From the NCBI RefSeq assembly GCF_000708595.2, contig NZ_JARP01000002.1:620001-684000 (forward strand): 64,000 bases of DNA, in the 5' to 3' direction. The notes beneath the pieces were generated by a model that searched no databases, was not told the origin of the DNA, and saw nothing but the letters and a program-made list of their open reading frames with translations. Below are positions 54,651 through 63,110 of this stretch, in pieces. Position 1 is the stretch's first letter, and each line of letters starts with the position of its first letter. The position numbers and the translations under genes are program-made. Source of the DNA: Flavobacterium sp. KJJ (GTDB lineage Bacteria > Bacteroidota > Bacteroidia > Flavobacteriales > Flavobacteriaceae).

Positions 54651-56135
54651 ATGGAAAACAATTTAGCTTTAGAGGAAATTCAAAATTTTAAAGGCAAGTA
54701 CCCAAAGCAATTGTGGTACTTGTTTTTGGTTGAAATGTGGGAGCGTTTTTGCTTTTACGGAATGAGAGGTGTTCTGGCTTTTTTCATGGTAGATCAATTA
54801 GGTTTGCTTGAAGGAAAAGCGAATCTTCAATATGGAGCCATTCAGGCTTTTGTTTATGCCTTTACTTTTATTGGAGGTATTTTTGCTGACAAAATTTTAG
54901 GATTCAAAAAATCACTTCTTTTTGGAGGAATTGTGATGATTTTAGGAAATTTGCTTATTGCAGCAAATCCGCATGATTTCTTTTATTATGGAATAACACT
55001 TTCTATTATTGGAACAGGTTTTTTTAAGCCAAACGTTTCGTCAATGGTTGGTGAATTATATCATGAAAAGGATGGCCGACGTGATGCTGGTTACGGACTG
55101 TTTTACGCAGGTATTAATATAGGCGGAATGCTGGGAGGTGCGATTCCTATTTATTTAGGAAAAAACTATTCTTGGAGCTTATGCTTTCTTTCTGCAGCAA
55201 TTGTGATGATTATTGGTGTTGTTACTTTTCTTTTGACTAAAAAACATTTAGCACCAATCGGAAATTCTCCTCTTGAAAAACATGAACCGAAAAAACGTAA
55301 TCTTTATGAAATAGCTGTTTACGTTGGATCATTTCTTGTAATTCCATTGGTTTATATAATGGTAATTAACTCTGATTTTACAGAGTATTTTATGTATTCA
55401 ATTGGTGTTGCAGCATTAGGATACTTTTTGTTTGAATTATTTATGATAAAAGAAAGAAAACAGCAATACAAACTTTTGGCAGCTTTCGTCTTTATTTTTG
55501 GATATTTCATGTTTATGGCTATTTCTGAGCAATCAGGAGGTTCTTTGTCGTTGTTTGCCAAGGATAACTTAACAAATAAATTGTTGTTTTTTCATATTGA
55601 TCCAAATGTTGTTAACAATAGTATAAATTCATTGTACGTTATCATTTTCAGTCCATTAGTAGGGTTATTGTGGATCTTTCTTTTCAAAAGAAAAATCGAA
55701 CCAAATACAGTTATTAAATTCGGATTCTCATTTATATTGTTAGCAGCTGGTTTCTTTATTTTTTACAGTGCCAGATTTTTTATTGATGAAAAAGGATTGA
55801 GTTCTCTAAACGTATTTGCATTAGGGTACTTGTTGTATACTCTGGGAGAATTATGTATTGGACCAATTGGAATGTCTGTAATTACTAAATTATCTCCAAA
55901 GAGATTGTTTGGAATGATGATGGGATTGTGGTTTTTGTCTAGTGCCTTTGGTCAATTTGCAGCAGGTAAATTAGGCTCTGAAATGTCTAATGCAAATACA
56001 GGCACAACATTAATGTCAAAATTGATTGCTTACACTGATGGATATTATCAATTAGCATTATATTCTTTAATTGCAGGGGTTATTTTGATTGTTACAACAC
56101 CATTGATCAAAAAATTAATGCAGGAAGTAAAATAA
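54651..56135 (+). CDS. POT-family peptide MFS transporter, second copy
   Basis: A 494-residue POT transporter. Motifs are LVEMWERFCFYGMRGVLAFF (residues about 24-43), and FYAGINIGGMLGGAIP near residue 149. A GTG 12 bp upstream overlaps the previous gene; the ATG at 54651, one base after its stop, is preferred. The sequence is clearly diverged from the first POT protein, so the pair is not a fresh duplication and may have different peptide preferences. Confidence 0.92.
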   Translation: MENNLALEEIQNFKGKYPKQLWYLFLVEMWERFCFYGMRGVLAFFMVDQLGLLEGKANLQYGAIQAFVYAFTFIGGIFADKILGFKKSLLFGGIVMILGNLLIAANPHDFFYYGITLSIIGTGFFKPNVSSMVGELYHEKDGRRDAGYGLFYAGINIGGMLGGAIPIYLGKNYSWSLCFLSAAIVMIIGVVTFLLTKKHLAPIGNSPLEKHEPKKRNLYEIAVYVGSFLVIPLVYIMVINSDFTEYFMYSIGVAALGYFLFELFMIKERKQQYKLLAAFVFIFGYFMFMAISEQSGGSLSLFAKDNLTNKLLFFHIDPNVVNNSINSLYVIIFSPLVGLLWIFLFKRKIEPNTVIKFGFSFILLAAGFFIFYSARFFIDEKGLSSLNVFALGYLLYTLGELCIGPIGMSVITKLSPKRLFGMMMGLWFLSSAFGQFAAGKLGSEMSNANTGTTLMSKLIAYTDGYYQLALYSLIAGVILIVTTPLIKKLMQEVK

Positions 56136-56141
56136 GATTTA

Positions 56142-56170
56142 TTTACCGATTCTTTTTTTGTTTAAATTTG
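56142..56170 (+). promoter_or_regulatory. Promoter of the thioredoxin-like gene
   Basis: TTTA (56142-56145), 17-bp spacer and TAAATTTG (56163-56170), a full TAnnTTTG match, 17 bp before the ATG at 56188. Confidence 0.5.
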
Positions 56171-56187
56171 TGCAAAATAAACACAAT

Positions 56188-56655
56188 ATGAAAAAAATAT
56201 TTTTAGTAACGTTATTTTTAGTTGGAGCGCTTACAGTTCAATCACAAGAACTAAAGTGGTATACAGATGTAAAAGAAGCAATAACGGTAAGTAACAAAGA
56301 GCATAAGCCAATGTTGATGTTTTTTACTGGAAGTGACTGGTGCGGATGGTGTATTCGTTTGCAAAATGAAGTTTTAACGACGCCTGAATTTAAAAAATGG
56401 GCTGTAGATAATGTTGTTTTAGTAGAATTGGATTATCCAAGAAGAACACCTCAGACTCCAGAATTAAAAAGTCAAAATAATGAATTACAGCAGGCTTTTG
56501 GAATTCAAGGTTTCCCTACAATTTATTTTACAAGTGCTGAGTCTAAAGACGGAAAAGTAAATTTTAAAGGTCTTGGGCAAACCGGATATGTTGCTGGAGG
56601 GCCAACTGCATGGTTGACAGTTGCAGACGGAATCATTAAACCAAAAAAGTCTTAA
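56188..56655 (+). CDS. Exported thioredoxin-fold protein with CxxC
   Basis: A 155-residue exported thioredoxin-like protein. A signal peptide ends near TVQSQ (residue 19); the active site is FTGSDWCGWCIRLQNE with the two redox cysteines in WCGWC, and the cis-Pro loop is IQGFPTIYF. It should act as a periplasmic oxidoreductase. It resembles DsbD-gamma or thiol:disulfide interchange-type Trx folds. It is the intact member of a run of three paralogues. Confidence 0.87.
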   Translation: MKKIFLVTLFLVGALTVQSQELKWYTDVKEAITVSNKEHKPMLMFFTGSDWCGWCIRLQNEVLTTPEFKKWAVDNVVLVELDYPRRTPQTPELKSQNNELQQAFGIQGFPTIYFTSAESKDGKVNFKGLGQTGYVAGGPTAWLTVADGIIKPKKS

Positions 56656-56681
56656 AGAAAAACATATTCAAATTTATTTAT

Positions 56682-56716
56682 AAGCTCCTTGTGCAATATG
56701 CGCAAGGAGCTTTTTT
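56682..56716 (+). terminator. Terminator of the first thioredoxin-like gene
   Basis: AGCTCCTTGTGC and GCGCAAGGAGCT form a 12-bp stem, then T6. It isolates the next paralogue, which has its own promoter. Confidence 0.85.
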
Positions 56717-56817
56717 CTTTAGTAAGAAAAGTTATTCATTTGTTTTTCTTTATTTTATGTATTTATCAATTTATTATAAGTAAAAAAACACATTATATAT
56801 TTTTTATATTAATAAAA

Positions 56818-56848
56818 GTTGGAAAATTAAAATATTATGTTAATTTCG
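56818..56848 (+). promoter_or_regulatory. Promoter of the second thioredoxin-fold gene
   Basis: TTG (56819-56821), a 19-bp spacer and TAATTTCG (56841-56848). It lies 30 bp before the ATG at 56879. Confidence 0.5.
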
Positions 56849-56878
56849 TTACACTATACTAACCAAAATCAATATAAT

Positions 56879-57331
56879 ATGACTAAAAAATTACTTATCC
56901 TACTGTTTTTTTTAGGTTCATTTTTTATGCAGGCTCAAAATCTAGTTTGGAGAACAAACATGACTGATGCTATCGCTATTAGCAATGAACAAAGAAAACC
57001 AATGTTGATTCTTTTTACTGCCTCAGGTGTACCAGACAATCTTCAGAATGAAATATTTAAAACTCCAGATTTTGCAGTTTGGTCTCGCGACAATGTCATT
57101 CTCGTAAAACTTGATTTGTCTGATGAAGCAGCATCTGATGGTGATAAAGAACAAAACCTTAGATTAAAAAGTGCTTTTGGTGTTGAAGACTTACCAGAAG
57201 TTTGTTTTGCAAGTGCTTCTATCAGAAAAAATAAAACTACTTTTAGCGCTTTAGGAAAACTTGCTTATAAACCGGGAGGTGCAAAAGCTTGGATTGCAGA
57301 ATCAAACGGAATCTTGCATCCAAGTGAATAA
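56879..57331 (+). CDS. Thioredoxin-fold protein lacking CxxC
   Basis: A 150-residue paralogue of the preceding protein: signal peptide (LLFFLGSFFMQAQ), the same NLVWRTNMTDAIAIS start, the same LQNEIFKTPDF helix and the same Trx fold. The redox site is gone: where the first protein has FTGSDWCGWCIRLQNE, this one reads FTASGVPDNLQNE. The single Cys left (VCFASAS) is buried near the cis-Pro loop. It cannot be a normal thiol oxidoreductase; a binding or scaffold role is more likely. Confidence 0.82.
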   Translation: MTKKLLILLFFLGSFFMQAQNLVWRTNMTDAIAISNEQRKPMLILFTASGVPDNLQNEIFKTPDFAVWSRDNVILVKLDLSDEAASDGDKEQNLRLKSAFGVEDLPEVCFASASIRKNKTTFSALGKLAYKPGGAKAWIAESNGILHPSE

Positions 57332-57360
57332 TACTTAGTCAAGTTTCGCAATTTAACTTG

Positions 57361-57400
57361 TAAGTCCCTTTTCAATTTTAGTGAAAAGGGATTTTTTTTT
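57361..57400 (+). terminator. Terminator of the second thioredoxin-fold gene
   Basis: TCCCTTTTCA and TGAAAAGGGA form a perfect 10-bp stem, followed by at least eight T residues. Confidence 0.85.
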
Positions 57401-57533
57401 GAACAGTTTAAGATTATCGTCATTATTTTGATAATTTATTATGCTATTTTTTTTGTTTTTGTCAGTTATTTAGGGTTTTATTAACAAATTCGATTTTGTT
57501 ATGTTTTTTTTAAGTTTTTTGTCTAAATATGAC

Positions 57534-57563
57534 TTGTTTGATAAGGATATTATACTAATTTAG
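57534..57563 (+). promoter_or_regulatory. Promoter of the third thioredoxin-fold gene
   Basis: TTG (57534-57536), 19-bp spacer and TAATTTAG (57556-57563), 31 bp before the ATG. The layout is the same as for the second paralogue. Confidence 0.45.
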
Positions 57564-57594
57564 TCGCGTTAACCTACTTAAAACCCAAATTGTT

Positions 57595-58041
57595 ATGACC
57601 AGAAAACTACTTATACTACTATTTTTTTTAGGTTCATTTTTTATGCATTCGCAAAATGTCTGGAAAACAACTATGACAGAGGCTGTTGCAGCAAGTGTTG
57701 AACAAAGAAAACCACTATTCATATTTTTTACAATTGCTGGTGCACCACAAAGATTCCAGAATGAGATATTTAATACTCCAGATTTTGCTGTATGGGCACG
57801 TGAAAATGTCGTTTTGGTTAGACTGGATTTATCTGATCCTAATATATCTGATGCTGAGAGAGAACAAAATGTTATGTTGAAAAATGCTTTGGGAGTAACC
57901 GAATTGCCACAAGTTTGTTTCACAATAGCATCTGTTAGAAAGCAGAAAACAACTTTTAATTTATTGGGTAAATTGCCTTTTAAACCAATTGGTGCTGTGG
58001 GATGGATGACGGAAGCTAATATAATTTTACGTCCTGAATAA
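57595..58041 (+). CDS. Thioredoxin-fold protein lacking CxxC, second paralogue
   Basis: A 148-residue protein close to the previous one in order and spacing: the signal LLFFLGSFFMHSQ is almost the same, and FTIAGAPQRFQNEIF again stands where the CxxC should be. It keeps the helical and cis-Pro elements (GVTELPQVCFTIAS). The two degenerate copies are clearly more alike than either is to the CxxC protein. It converges with the comEC gene. Confidence 0.82.
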   Translation: MTRKLLILLFFLGSFFMHSQNVWKTTMTEAVAASVEQRKPLFIFFTIAGAPQRFQNEIFNTPDFAVWARENVVLVRLDLSDPNISDAEREQNVMLKNALGVTELPQVCFTIASVRKQKTTFNLLGKLPFKPIGAVGWMTEANIILRPE

Positions 58042-58061
58042 GAAATATAATTTTAAGTATT

Positions 58062-60098
58062 TTAATTTAATTTGTAATATCCTTTTTCGCTTGTTGAGTG
58101 AAAAGGGATATTTTTTTTATCGCAGGTTTTTTTCCATTTTTTCAGGATTGAGTAAGAGTTTGAAGCATCAGCAATTATAATTTTTGGATGTAAGTCTTTT
58201 AAAACTCGATCTAAATTTAATTTTGGAGATTGTATAAGCAATACTATATCCGGCTGAATTTTATTTTGATAAGTTCCTGTACTGTCAATTATAAATATTT
58301 TTTTTCCGTTGAAAAATAACGTGTTTTTAACTTTGTGTGCGGCTTTTATTATTCCAAAATTTCCAACTAAATAGGAATTCAAAACATAGTTTTTAGGATC
58401 ATGAAGTAAAGTTGTATCTGATGTAAACAGTTCTATGGTTTTTCCTGATTTTTCTGTAATCAGCGTTTTTTTCTTTAAATTATAAATAATCATTTCCAGT
58501 TGGTTTTCCGTTTCTTTTTTGGTGTATATAAAAGAAATTTGAAGTAAAATTATAGTAATCAACACAAAAACCAATTTGGAATAACTCGGTTTTTTGAAGC
58601 AAATAATACTCGTAATTATCAGCAGGTAAAAAGTGATCAGATAGTAAAGGTTAAAACTTATATCAAGTATTACAAATGATTCGAATGAAGCAACATAATG
58701 AATGATTTGATTTAAAAGATAGATACTCTTTTCGAAAATGATAATTAACAATTCTGGAGGAGAACAAAAAACAGCAAAAATCATAACAATAATTCCCGCT
58801 ATCATTATAAAAGACAAAACTGGAATAATAACAATATTAGTTACAAAAAATAAACCTGGAAATTGGTGAAAATAATATAAGCACAAAGGGAAAGCTCCAA
58901 TTTGAGCCGCGAATGAAACCGTCAAAGCTTCCCAGATATAAAGTAATATTTTGTTTTTTGGTGTCAAGATGTTTTTTAATAATGGCTGTAGCCAAAGAAT
59001 AAAAAATAAGGCAATGTAACTTAATTGAAACCCAACATCAAATAAAAAATAAGGTTCAAATAATAAGATCAGAAAAATAGAAACAAGCAAAGTATGGTAA
59101 ATATTGTCGCCTCGGCGAAGATGATTTCCTGTGGCAATAAAAGAAAACATAACAACTGATCTTAAAACAGAAGGCGATACTCCTGAAATTACGGCGAATC
59201 CCGCTAACGAAATTAAAATTGAGATTAATTTTATAAATGAACCTTTTCGTGTATTTGGAATTGGTTTTAAAATGAAATTTATAAACAGCATAATAAAGCC
59301 GACATGCAATCCTGAAACAGATAAAATGTGTGTTGCTCCAGAGTACTGATAATCTTGAATAATATCTGACGAAATTTCTTGCTGCTGTCCTAGAATTAGG
59401 GCAAGTGCAACATTCATTTCAGCGGCGTTAAAATGTGCTCTCTCTAAGTTTATAAGTATCCTGCGATGCAAACACCCAGAATAATACCAAATGTCTTTTT
59501 TAGCATATTTAGCGATACTGATTTCAGATTTGCTAACGTATAGCTGTGCATAAATTTGCCTGTCTGCTAAATATTTGCCGTAGTCAAATTGGTTTGGGTT
59601 TTTAGCATTACTATTATGCTGTAAAGTGGCTTTTATTTTGATAATATTACCGATTATAACCGATTTTTTAATACTGTCTTTTGCAATATTTACAATAATT
59701 TTTCCAGTATAGTTTTGATTATTAATGCTGTTGATCAATGCAATAAATCGATCGTTATAGGCATTGCTTTTAAGCTTTTCTCGAATAGTAAGTGTAATTG
59801 TTTGTGATGTCTCAAAAGCTTTGGTACAATGAATATAGTTCGATTTCTGAAGCGAATCAGTATGGAAAAGTAAAGTTGCTGCTCCAATACAAAAAGAGGT
59901 AAAACAAGTACTTATCCCAAAAAGCGTAATTAATTTTTTATTGTTTTTGGATGAAAAATACAAAAGAGAAAATGCGATTGTTCCGATGAGAAGTGCGATG
60001 CATAAATTGAATAATGTATTTGGCAGATAATAAGAAAACAAAATGCCAAGCAGAAACCAAATCGTAATTTTAACTAAAGGGAAATCTAATACTTTCAT
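58062..60098 (-). CDS. ComEC/Rec2-family competence protein
   Basis: A 678-residue membrane protein for DNA uptake. Order: N-terminal membrane helices (residues 1-75), a DUF4131-like beta domain (80-210), the Competence domain with ALILGQQQEISSDIIQDYQY and GATHILSVSGLHVGFIMLF (about 254-272), then many helices. The C-terminal 180 residues are short for the metallo-beta-lactamase domain and show no HxHxDH motif. A homologous truncated form is common in Bacteroidota; it is a plausible DNA-translocation channel without the nuclease. Confidence 0.85.
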   Translation of the reverse strand: MKVLDFPLVKITIWFLLGILFSYYLPNTLFNLCIALLIGTIAFSLLYFSSKNNKKLITLFGISTCFTSFCIGAATLLFHTDSLQKSNYIHCTKAFETSQTITLTIREKLKSNAYNDRFIALINSINNQNYTGKIIVNIAKDSIKKSVIIGNIIKIKATLQHNSNAKNPNQFDYGKYLADRQIYAQLYVSKSEISIAKYAKKDIWYYSGCLHRRILINLERAHFNAAEMNVALALILGQQQEISSDIIQDYQYSGATHILSVSGLHVGFIMLFINFILKPIPNTRKGSFIKLISILISLAGFAVISGVSPSVLRSVVMFSFIATGNHLRRGDNIYHTLLVSIFLILLFEPYFLFDVGFQLSYIALFFILWLQPLLKNILTPKNKILLYIWEALTVSFAAQIGAFPLCLYYFHQFPGLFFVTNIVIIPVLSFIMIAGIIVMIFAVFCSPPELLIIIFEKSIYLLNQIIHYVASFESFVILDISFNLYYLITFYLLIITSIICFKKPSYSKLVFVLITIILLQISFIYTKKETENQLEMIIYNLKKKTLITEKSGKTIELFTSDTTLLHDPKNYVLNSYLVGNFGIIKAAHKVKNTLFFNGKKIFIIDSTGTYQNKIQPDIVLLIQSPKLNLDRVLKDLHPKIIIADASNSYSILKKWKKTCDKKNIPFHSTSEKGYYKLN
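58076..58111 (+). terminator. Terminator of the third thioredoxin-fold gene
   Basis: AATATCCTTTTTCGC and GTGAAAAGGGATATT pair with two wobbles, then T8. The hairpin overlaps the 3' end of comEC, which reads on the other strand. Its GAAAAGGGA arm resembles the terminator at 57361. Confidence 0.8.
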
Positions 60099-60151
60099 GG
60101 CATAAAAGTATTAAATATTTGTAAGAAAAAGAATATATTTTACTAGATAGA

Positions 60152-60637
60152 TTATTCAATTATTCGATTCACCTGAAAAAAGGAATCACGATAATAGGGT
60201 TCTTTTGTAGATGAAATCATTACGCCTTTTGAAGTAGAAGAATGCACAAATTTTATTTCGTCTGAGTTAACTTCTGTAATAAGTCCTACATGATTGATTT
60301 GCTTGCTTTTATTGGTTTTAAAGAAAATTAAATCGCCTTTCTTTGCATCATTCAGCACGATTATTTTTCCAACCTTTGCTTGCTCGTAAGAACTTCTGGG
60401 AAGTTTAATATTTTCTGATTCAAAAGTAATATAAACTAATCCGGAGCAGTCAAAACCATTTTTTGTTGTACCTCCAGCTTTATATCTAACGCCAATATTG
60501 CTTGTTGCAGTGTCGATTAAATTTTTCACAAGAGTTCTTTTTTCTGTTTTAGATTCTTTTGTGCTTACGGCATTTGAAGTCGATTTACAAGAAGCAAAGA
60601 GAAGAGATAGAATAAGAATTGTGACTATTTTTTTCAA
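60152..60637 (-). CDS. NlpC/P60 family C40 peptidase, lipoprotein
   Basis: A 161-residue lipoprotein (lipobox LLFASCKS). The catalytic Cys is in NGFDCSGLVYITF (about residue 66), the His in QINHVGLITEV (about 116), and a third polar residue in KFVHSSTSKGV (about 130). It should cut peptide links in peptidoglycan at the cell envelope. It is 12 bp downstream of lpxB. Confidence 0.87.
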   Translation of the reverse strand: MKKIVTILILSLLFASCKSTSNAVSTKESKTEKRTLVKNLIDTATSNIGVRYKAGGTTKNGFDCSGLVYITFESENIKLPRSSYEQAKVGKIIVLNDAKKGDLIFFKTNKSKQINHVGLITEVNSDEIKFVHSSTSKGVMISSTKEPYYRDSFFQVNRIIE

Positions 60638-60649
60638 AATAAAAATATT

Positions 60650-61768
60650 TTATACTGGTTTTAAGTCGGCTACGATAAGTTTTGCTGTTTTTTTGCTCGC
60701 GCCAACGCCACCTAATTTTTGTTCCAGAATATCATAATTTTTCAAAAGTTTTTCGCGATAATGTGGCTCGAGCAATTTTTGTAATTCTTCTTTAATGCGT
60801 TTTGTATTGCATTCATTTTGAATTAATTCAGTAACTACTTCTTGGTCCATTATTAGGTTTACAAGCGAAATATATTTTAAGGTAATAATGCGTTTTGCAA
60901 TTTGATACGAAATATTGCTTCCTTTATAACATACTACTTCTGGAACTTTAAAAAGAGCAGTTTCTAAAGTTGCTGTTCCAGAAGTTACCAAAGCAGCGGT
61001 CGAAGAACGAAGCAAATCGTACGTTTTATTCGAAATAAATTTGATGTTTTTATTACTGATGAATTGCTGATAAAATTCGTAATCCTGACTTGGTGCGCCG
61101 GCAATTACAAATTCATAATCCTGAAAATCATCGACAACACTTAGCATTACGCTTAACATTTTTGTAATTTCTTGTTTGCGGCTTCCTGGTAAAAGTGCAA
61201 TAATGGGTTTGTCACCCAATTGATTTTCTTTTCTAAATATACCTTCATCAAAAGGTGGTTGATTTTGAATGGCATCAATTAAAGGATGGCCAACAAAATC
61301 TACAGGAAAATGATGCTTGTCTTCGTAAAAACTTTTTTCAAAAGGCAAAATCACAAACATCTTATCTATATCTTGTTTAATTGCTTTTATCCTATTTTCT
61401 TTCCAAGCCCAAATTTGAGGAGAAATATAATAGTGTGTTTTATAATTTAAAGTTTTGGCCCATTTTGCAATACGCATATTGAAACCTGGGTAATCTATAA
61501 AAATGATAACATCTGGCTTAAACTCAGAAATGTCTTTTTTACAAACTTTAATGTTGTTTAAAATCGTTTTTAAATTGAAAATAACTTCAACAAAACCCAT
61601 AAAAGCCAATTCACGATAATGTTTTACTAAAGTACCGCCGGCTTTTTGCATTAAGTCTCCACCCCAAAACCGAATTTCGGCTTGCGGATCTTCTTCATAT
61701 AAAGCTTTCATTAAATTTGAACCGTGCAAATCTCCAGAGGCTTCGCCAGCTATTATGTAATATTTCAT
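60650..61768 (-). CDS. lpxB: Lipid-A-disaccharide synthase
   Basis: A 372-residue GT19 enzyme that joins UDP-diacylglucosamine and lipid X to make the lipid A disaccharide. Signatures are IAGEASGDLHGSNLMKAL (residues 5-22), FIDYPGFNMRIAKWAK (about 92-107), and ALLPGSRKQEI (about 195-205). Length is normal. It belongs to a minus-strand run with SurE, a small membrane protein and the NlpC/P60 protein. Confidence 0.92.
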   Translation of the reverse strand: MKYYIIAGEASGDLHGSNLMKALYEEDPQAEIRFWGGDLMQKAGGTLVKHYRELAFMGFVEVIFNLKTILNNIKVCKKDISEFKPDVIIFIDYPGFNMRIAKWAKTLNYKTHYYISPQIWAWKENRIKAIKQDIDKMFVILPFEKSFYEDKHHFPVDFVGHPLIDAIQNQPPFDEGIFRKENQLGDKPIIALLPGSRKQEITKMLSVMLSVVDDFQDYEFVIAGAPSQDYEFYQQFISNKNIKFISNKTYDLLRSSTAALVTSGTATLETALFKVPEVVCYKGSNISYQIAKRIITLKYISLVNLIMDQEVVTELIQNECNTKRIKEELQKLLEPHYREKLLKNYDILEQKLGGVGASKKTAKLIVADLKPV

Positions 61769-61834
61769 ATCGACTTTTTTAAAAGTGTGTTTTAAATTTG
61801 CAACACAACATTTTTTTGCAGCACAAAGATAAGA

Positions 61835-62104
61835 TTAAATAAATAAGGTTGAAATTGCTAAAACAATCACAGCAAAAACAACGCCTCTCGCCATTATTTC
61901 CTTGTTTCTTTTAAGCAAAAATAAAAACAAAATAAGATCTAAAACGGTTCCTAGAGTAATTACTTTGCCCAAATAACCGTATTGTTTTATGGTTTCAATA
62001 TTTGAAACATCAAAAGAGGTGAAAAATGTAATGAAAAGATAACTTCCTAAAAGTGAAGTTAAAATGCCGAGAACAAAACCAATAAGAAGGTCTAATTTAT
62101 TCAT
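61835..62104 (-). CDS. Small membrane protein, unknown function
   Basis: An 89-residue protein with three hydrophobic segments (residues 5-25, 45-62 and 70-89). I do not recognise the family. Its start overlaps the stop of surE by 8 bases, so translation is coupled. It lies between surE and lpxB, as in other flavobacteria from memory, but its task is unknown. Confidence 0.65.
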   Translation of the reverse strand: MNKLDLLIGFVLGILTSLLGSYLFITFFTSFDVSNIETIKQYGYLGKVITLGTVLDLILFLFLLKRNKEIMARGVVFAVIVLAISTLFI

Positions 62105-62876
62105 TTAATTTCCAAGTATTAAGTTGTTGTATAGAATGATGCGCGGTTAAATCAAATTGAACTGGAACGACAGATATGTATCCGTTTTCTAAAGCCCATT
62201 CGTCAGTATCTTCGCCTTTGTCTTCGTTTGTAAATTTACCGGTAAGCCAGTAATAATCTTTTCCGTATGGAGTTTGTCGCTTGTCAAATTTTTGAGCATA
62301 GTACGCTTTCGCTTGACGGCAAATCTTTATTCCTTTGATTTCTTTCTCTTTTAATTTTGGAAAATTTACATTTAAAACGACACCTGGCGGTAATTTATTG
62401 GCAAGAGTTTCTAAAGTAATCTTTTTTACAAATGATTTTATTTGTTCGAAATCAGCATTCCAGTCAAAATCTAAAAGAGAGAATCCAATTGCTTGAATTC
62501 CTTCAATTCCTGCTTCGACTGCCGCGCTCATAGTTCCAGAATAAATTACATTTATAGAAGAGTTTGATCCGTGATTAATTCCGGAAACACAAAGATCAGG
62601 TTTTCTTTTTAAAATTTCATTGACAGCCAATTTTACGCAATCTACTGGTGTTCCAGAACAGCTGTATTCTGTTATAATGTCTTCTTCTTTAGAGATTTTA
62701 TCTAAAAACAGCGTGTTATTTATTGTAATTGCGTGTCCCATAGCACTCTGAGGTTTATCTGGAGCTACTACTATAACATCTCCAATAGTTTCCATAACGC
62801 TGATTAAGGCTCTGATTCCAGGAGCGAGAATTCCATCGTCATTGGTTACTAATATTAATGGTTTTTCATGTTTCAT
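62097..62876 (-). CDS. surE: 5'/3'-nucleotidase SurE
   Basis: A 259-residue SurE, a metal-dependent nucleotide phosphatase linked to stationary-phase survival. The metal site is LVTNDDGILAPGI (residues 8-20); the other conserved pieces are CSGTPVDCVKLAV (about 73-85) and SGINHGSN near 98 with YSGTMSAAVEAG after it. A TACATTTG -7 element is 46 bp upstream on the same strand. It leads the surE-lpxB run. Confidence 0.93.
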   Translation of the reverse strand: MKHEKPLILVTNDDGILAPGIRALISVMETIGDVIVVAPDKPQSAMGHAITINNTLFLDKISKEEDIITEYSCSGTPVDCVKLAVNEILKRKPDLCVSGINHGSNSSINVIYSGTMSAAVEAGIEGIQAIGFSLLDFDWNADFEQIKSFVKKITLETLANKLPPGVVLNVNFPKLKEKEIKGIKICRQAKAYYAQKFDKRQTPYGKDYYWLTGKFTNEDKGEDTDEWALENGYISVVPVQFDLTAHHSIQQLNTWKLNE

Positions 62877-62922
62877 GCCGAGATTTTCATTTTTGATTTA
62901 TCAAAATTAGTGCTTGATAGAG

Positions 62923-62930
62923 CAAATGTA
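62923..62930 (-). promoter_or_regulatory. -7 element for surE
   Basis: TACATTTG on the minus strand, a full TAnnTTTG match, 46 bp before the ATG at 62876. A well-spaced -33 box is not clear. Confidence 0.45.
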
Positions 62931-63046
62931 GTAACAGATTTTGGTAGAATACTAACAAATAAATAAAAATTGTAAACTAAATTAAAGAAGACTTTTGAAC
63001 ATCAAACATTTTTATATCTTTAACAAAAAATTATAGTGAACTTGGC

Positions 63047-63076
63047 TTTGTTGGCACAGTTTTTACCGTAACTTAG
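63047..63076 (+). promoter_or_regulatory. Promoter of the carboxy-terminal processing protease gene
   Basis: TTTG (63047-63050), 18-bp spacer and TAACTTAG (63069-63076). The start point would be near 63082, which favours the ATG at 63111 over the in-frame ATG at 63090. Confidence 0.45.
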
Positions 63077-63110
63077 ATTAAAAAATTTGATGAATGCTAT
63101 TATTAAGTTT

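Noticed and set aside
57555..57923. A 122-residue minus-strand frame antisense to the third thioredoxin-fold gene
   Set aside because: No family motif or signal is present and the sense strand gene has clear homology to its neighbours.
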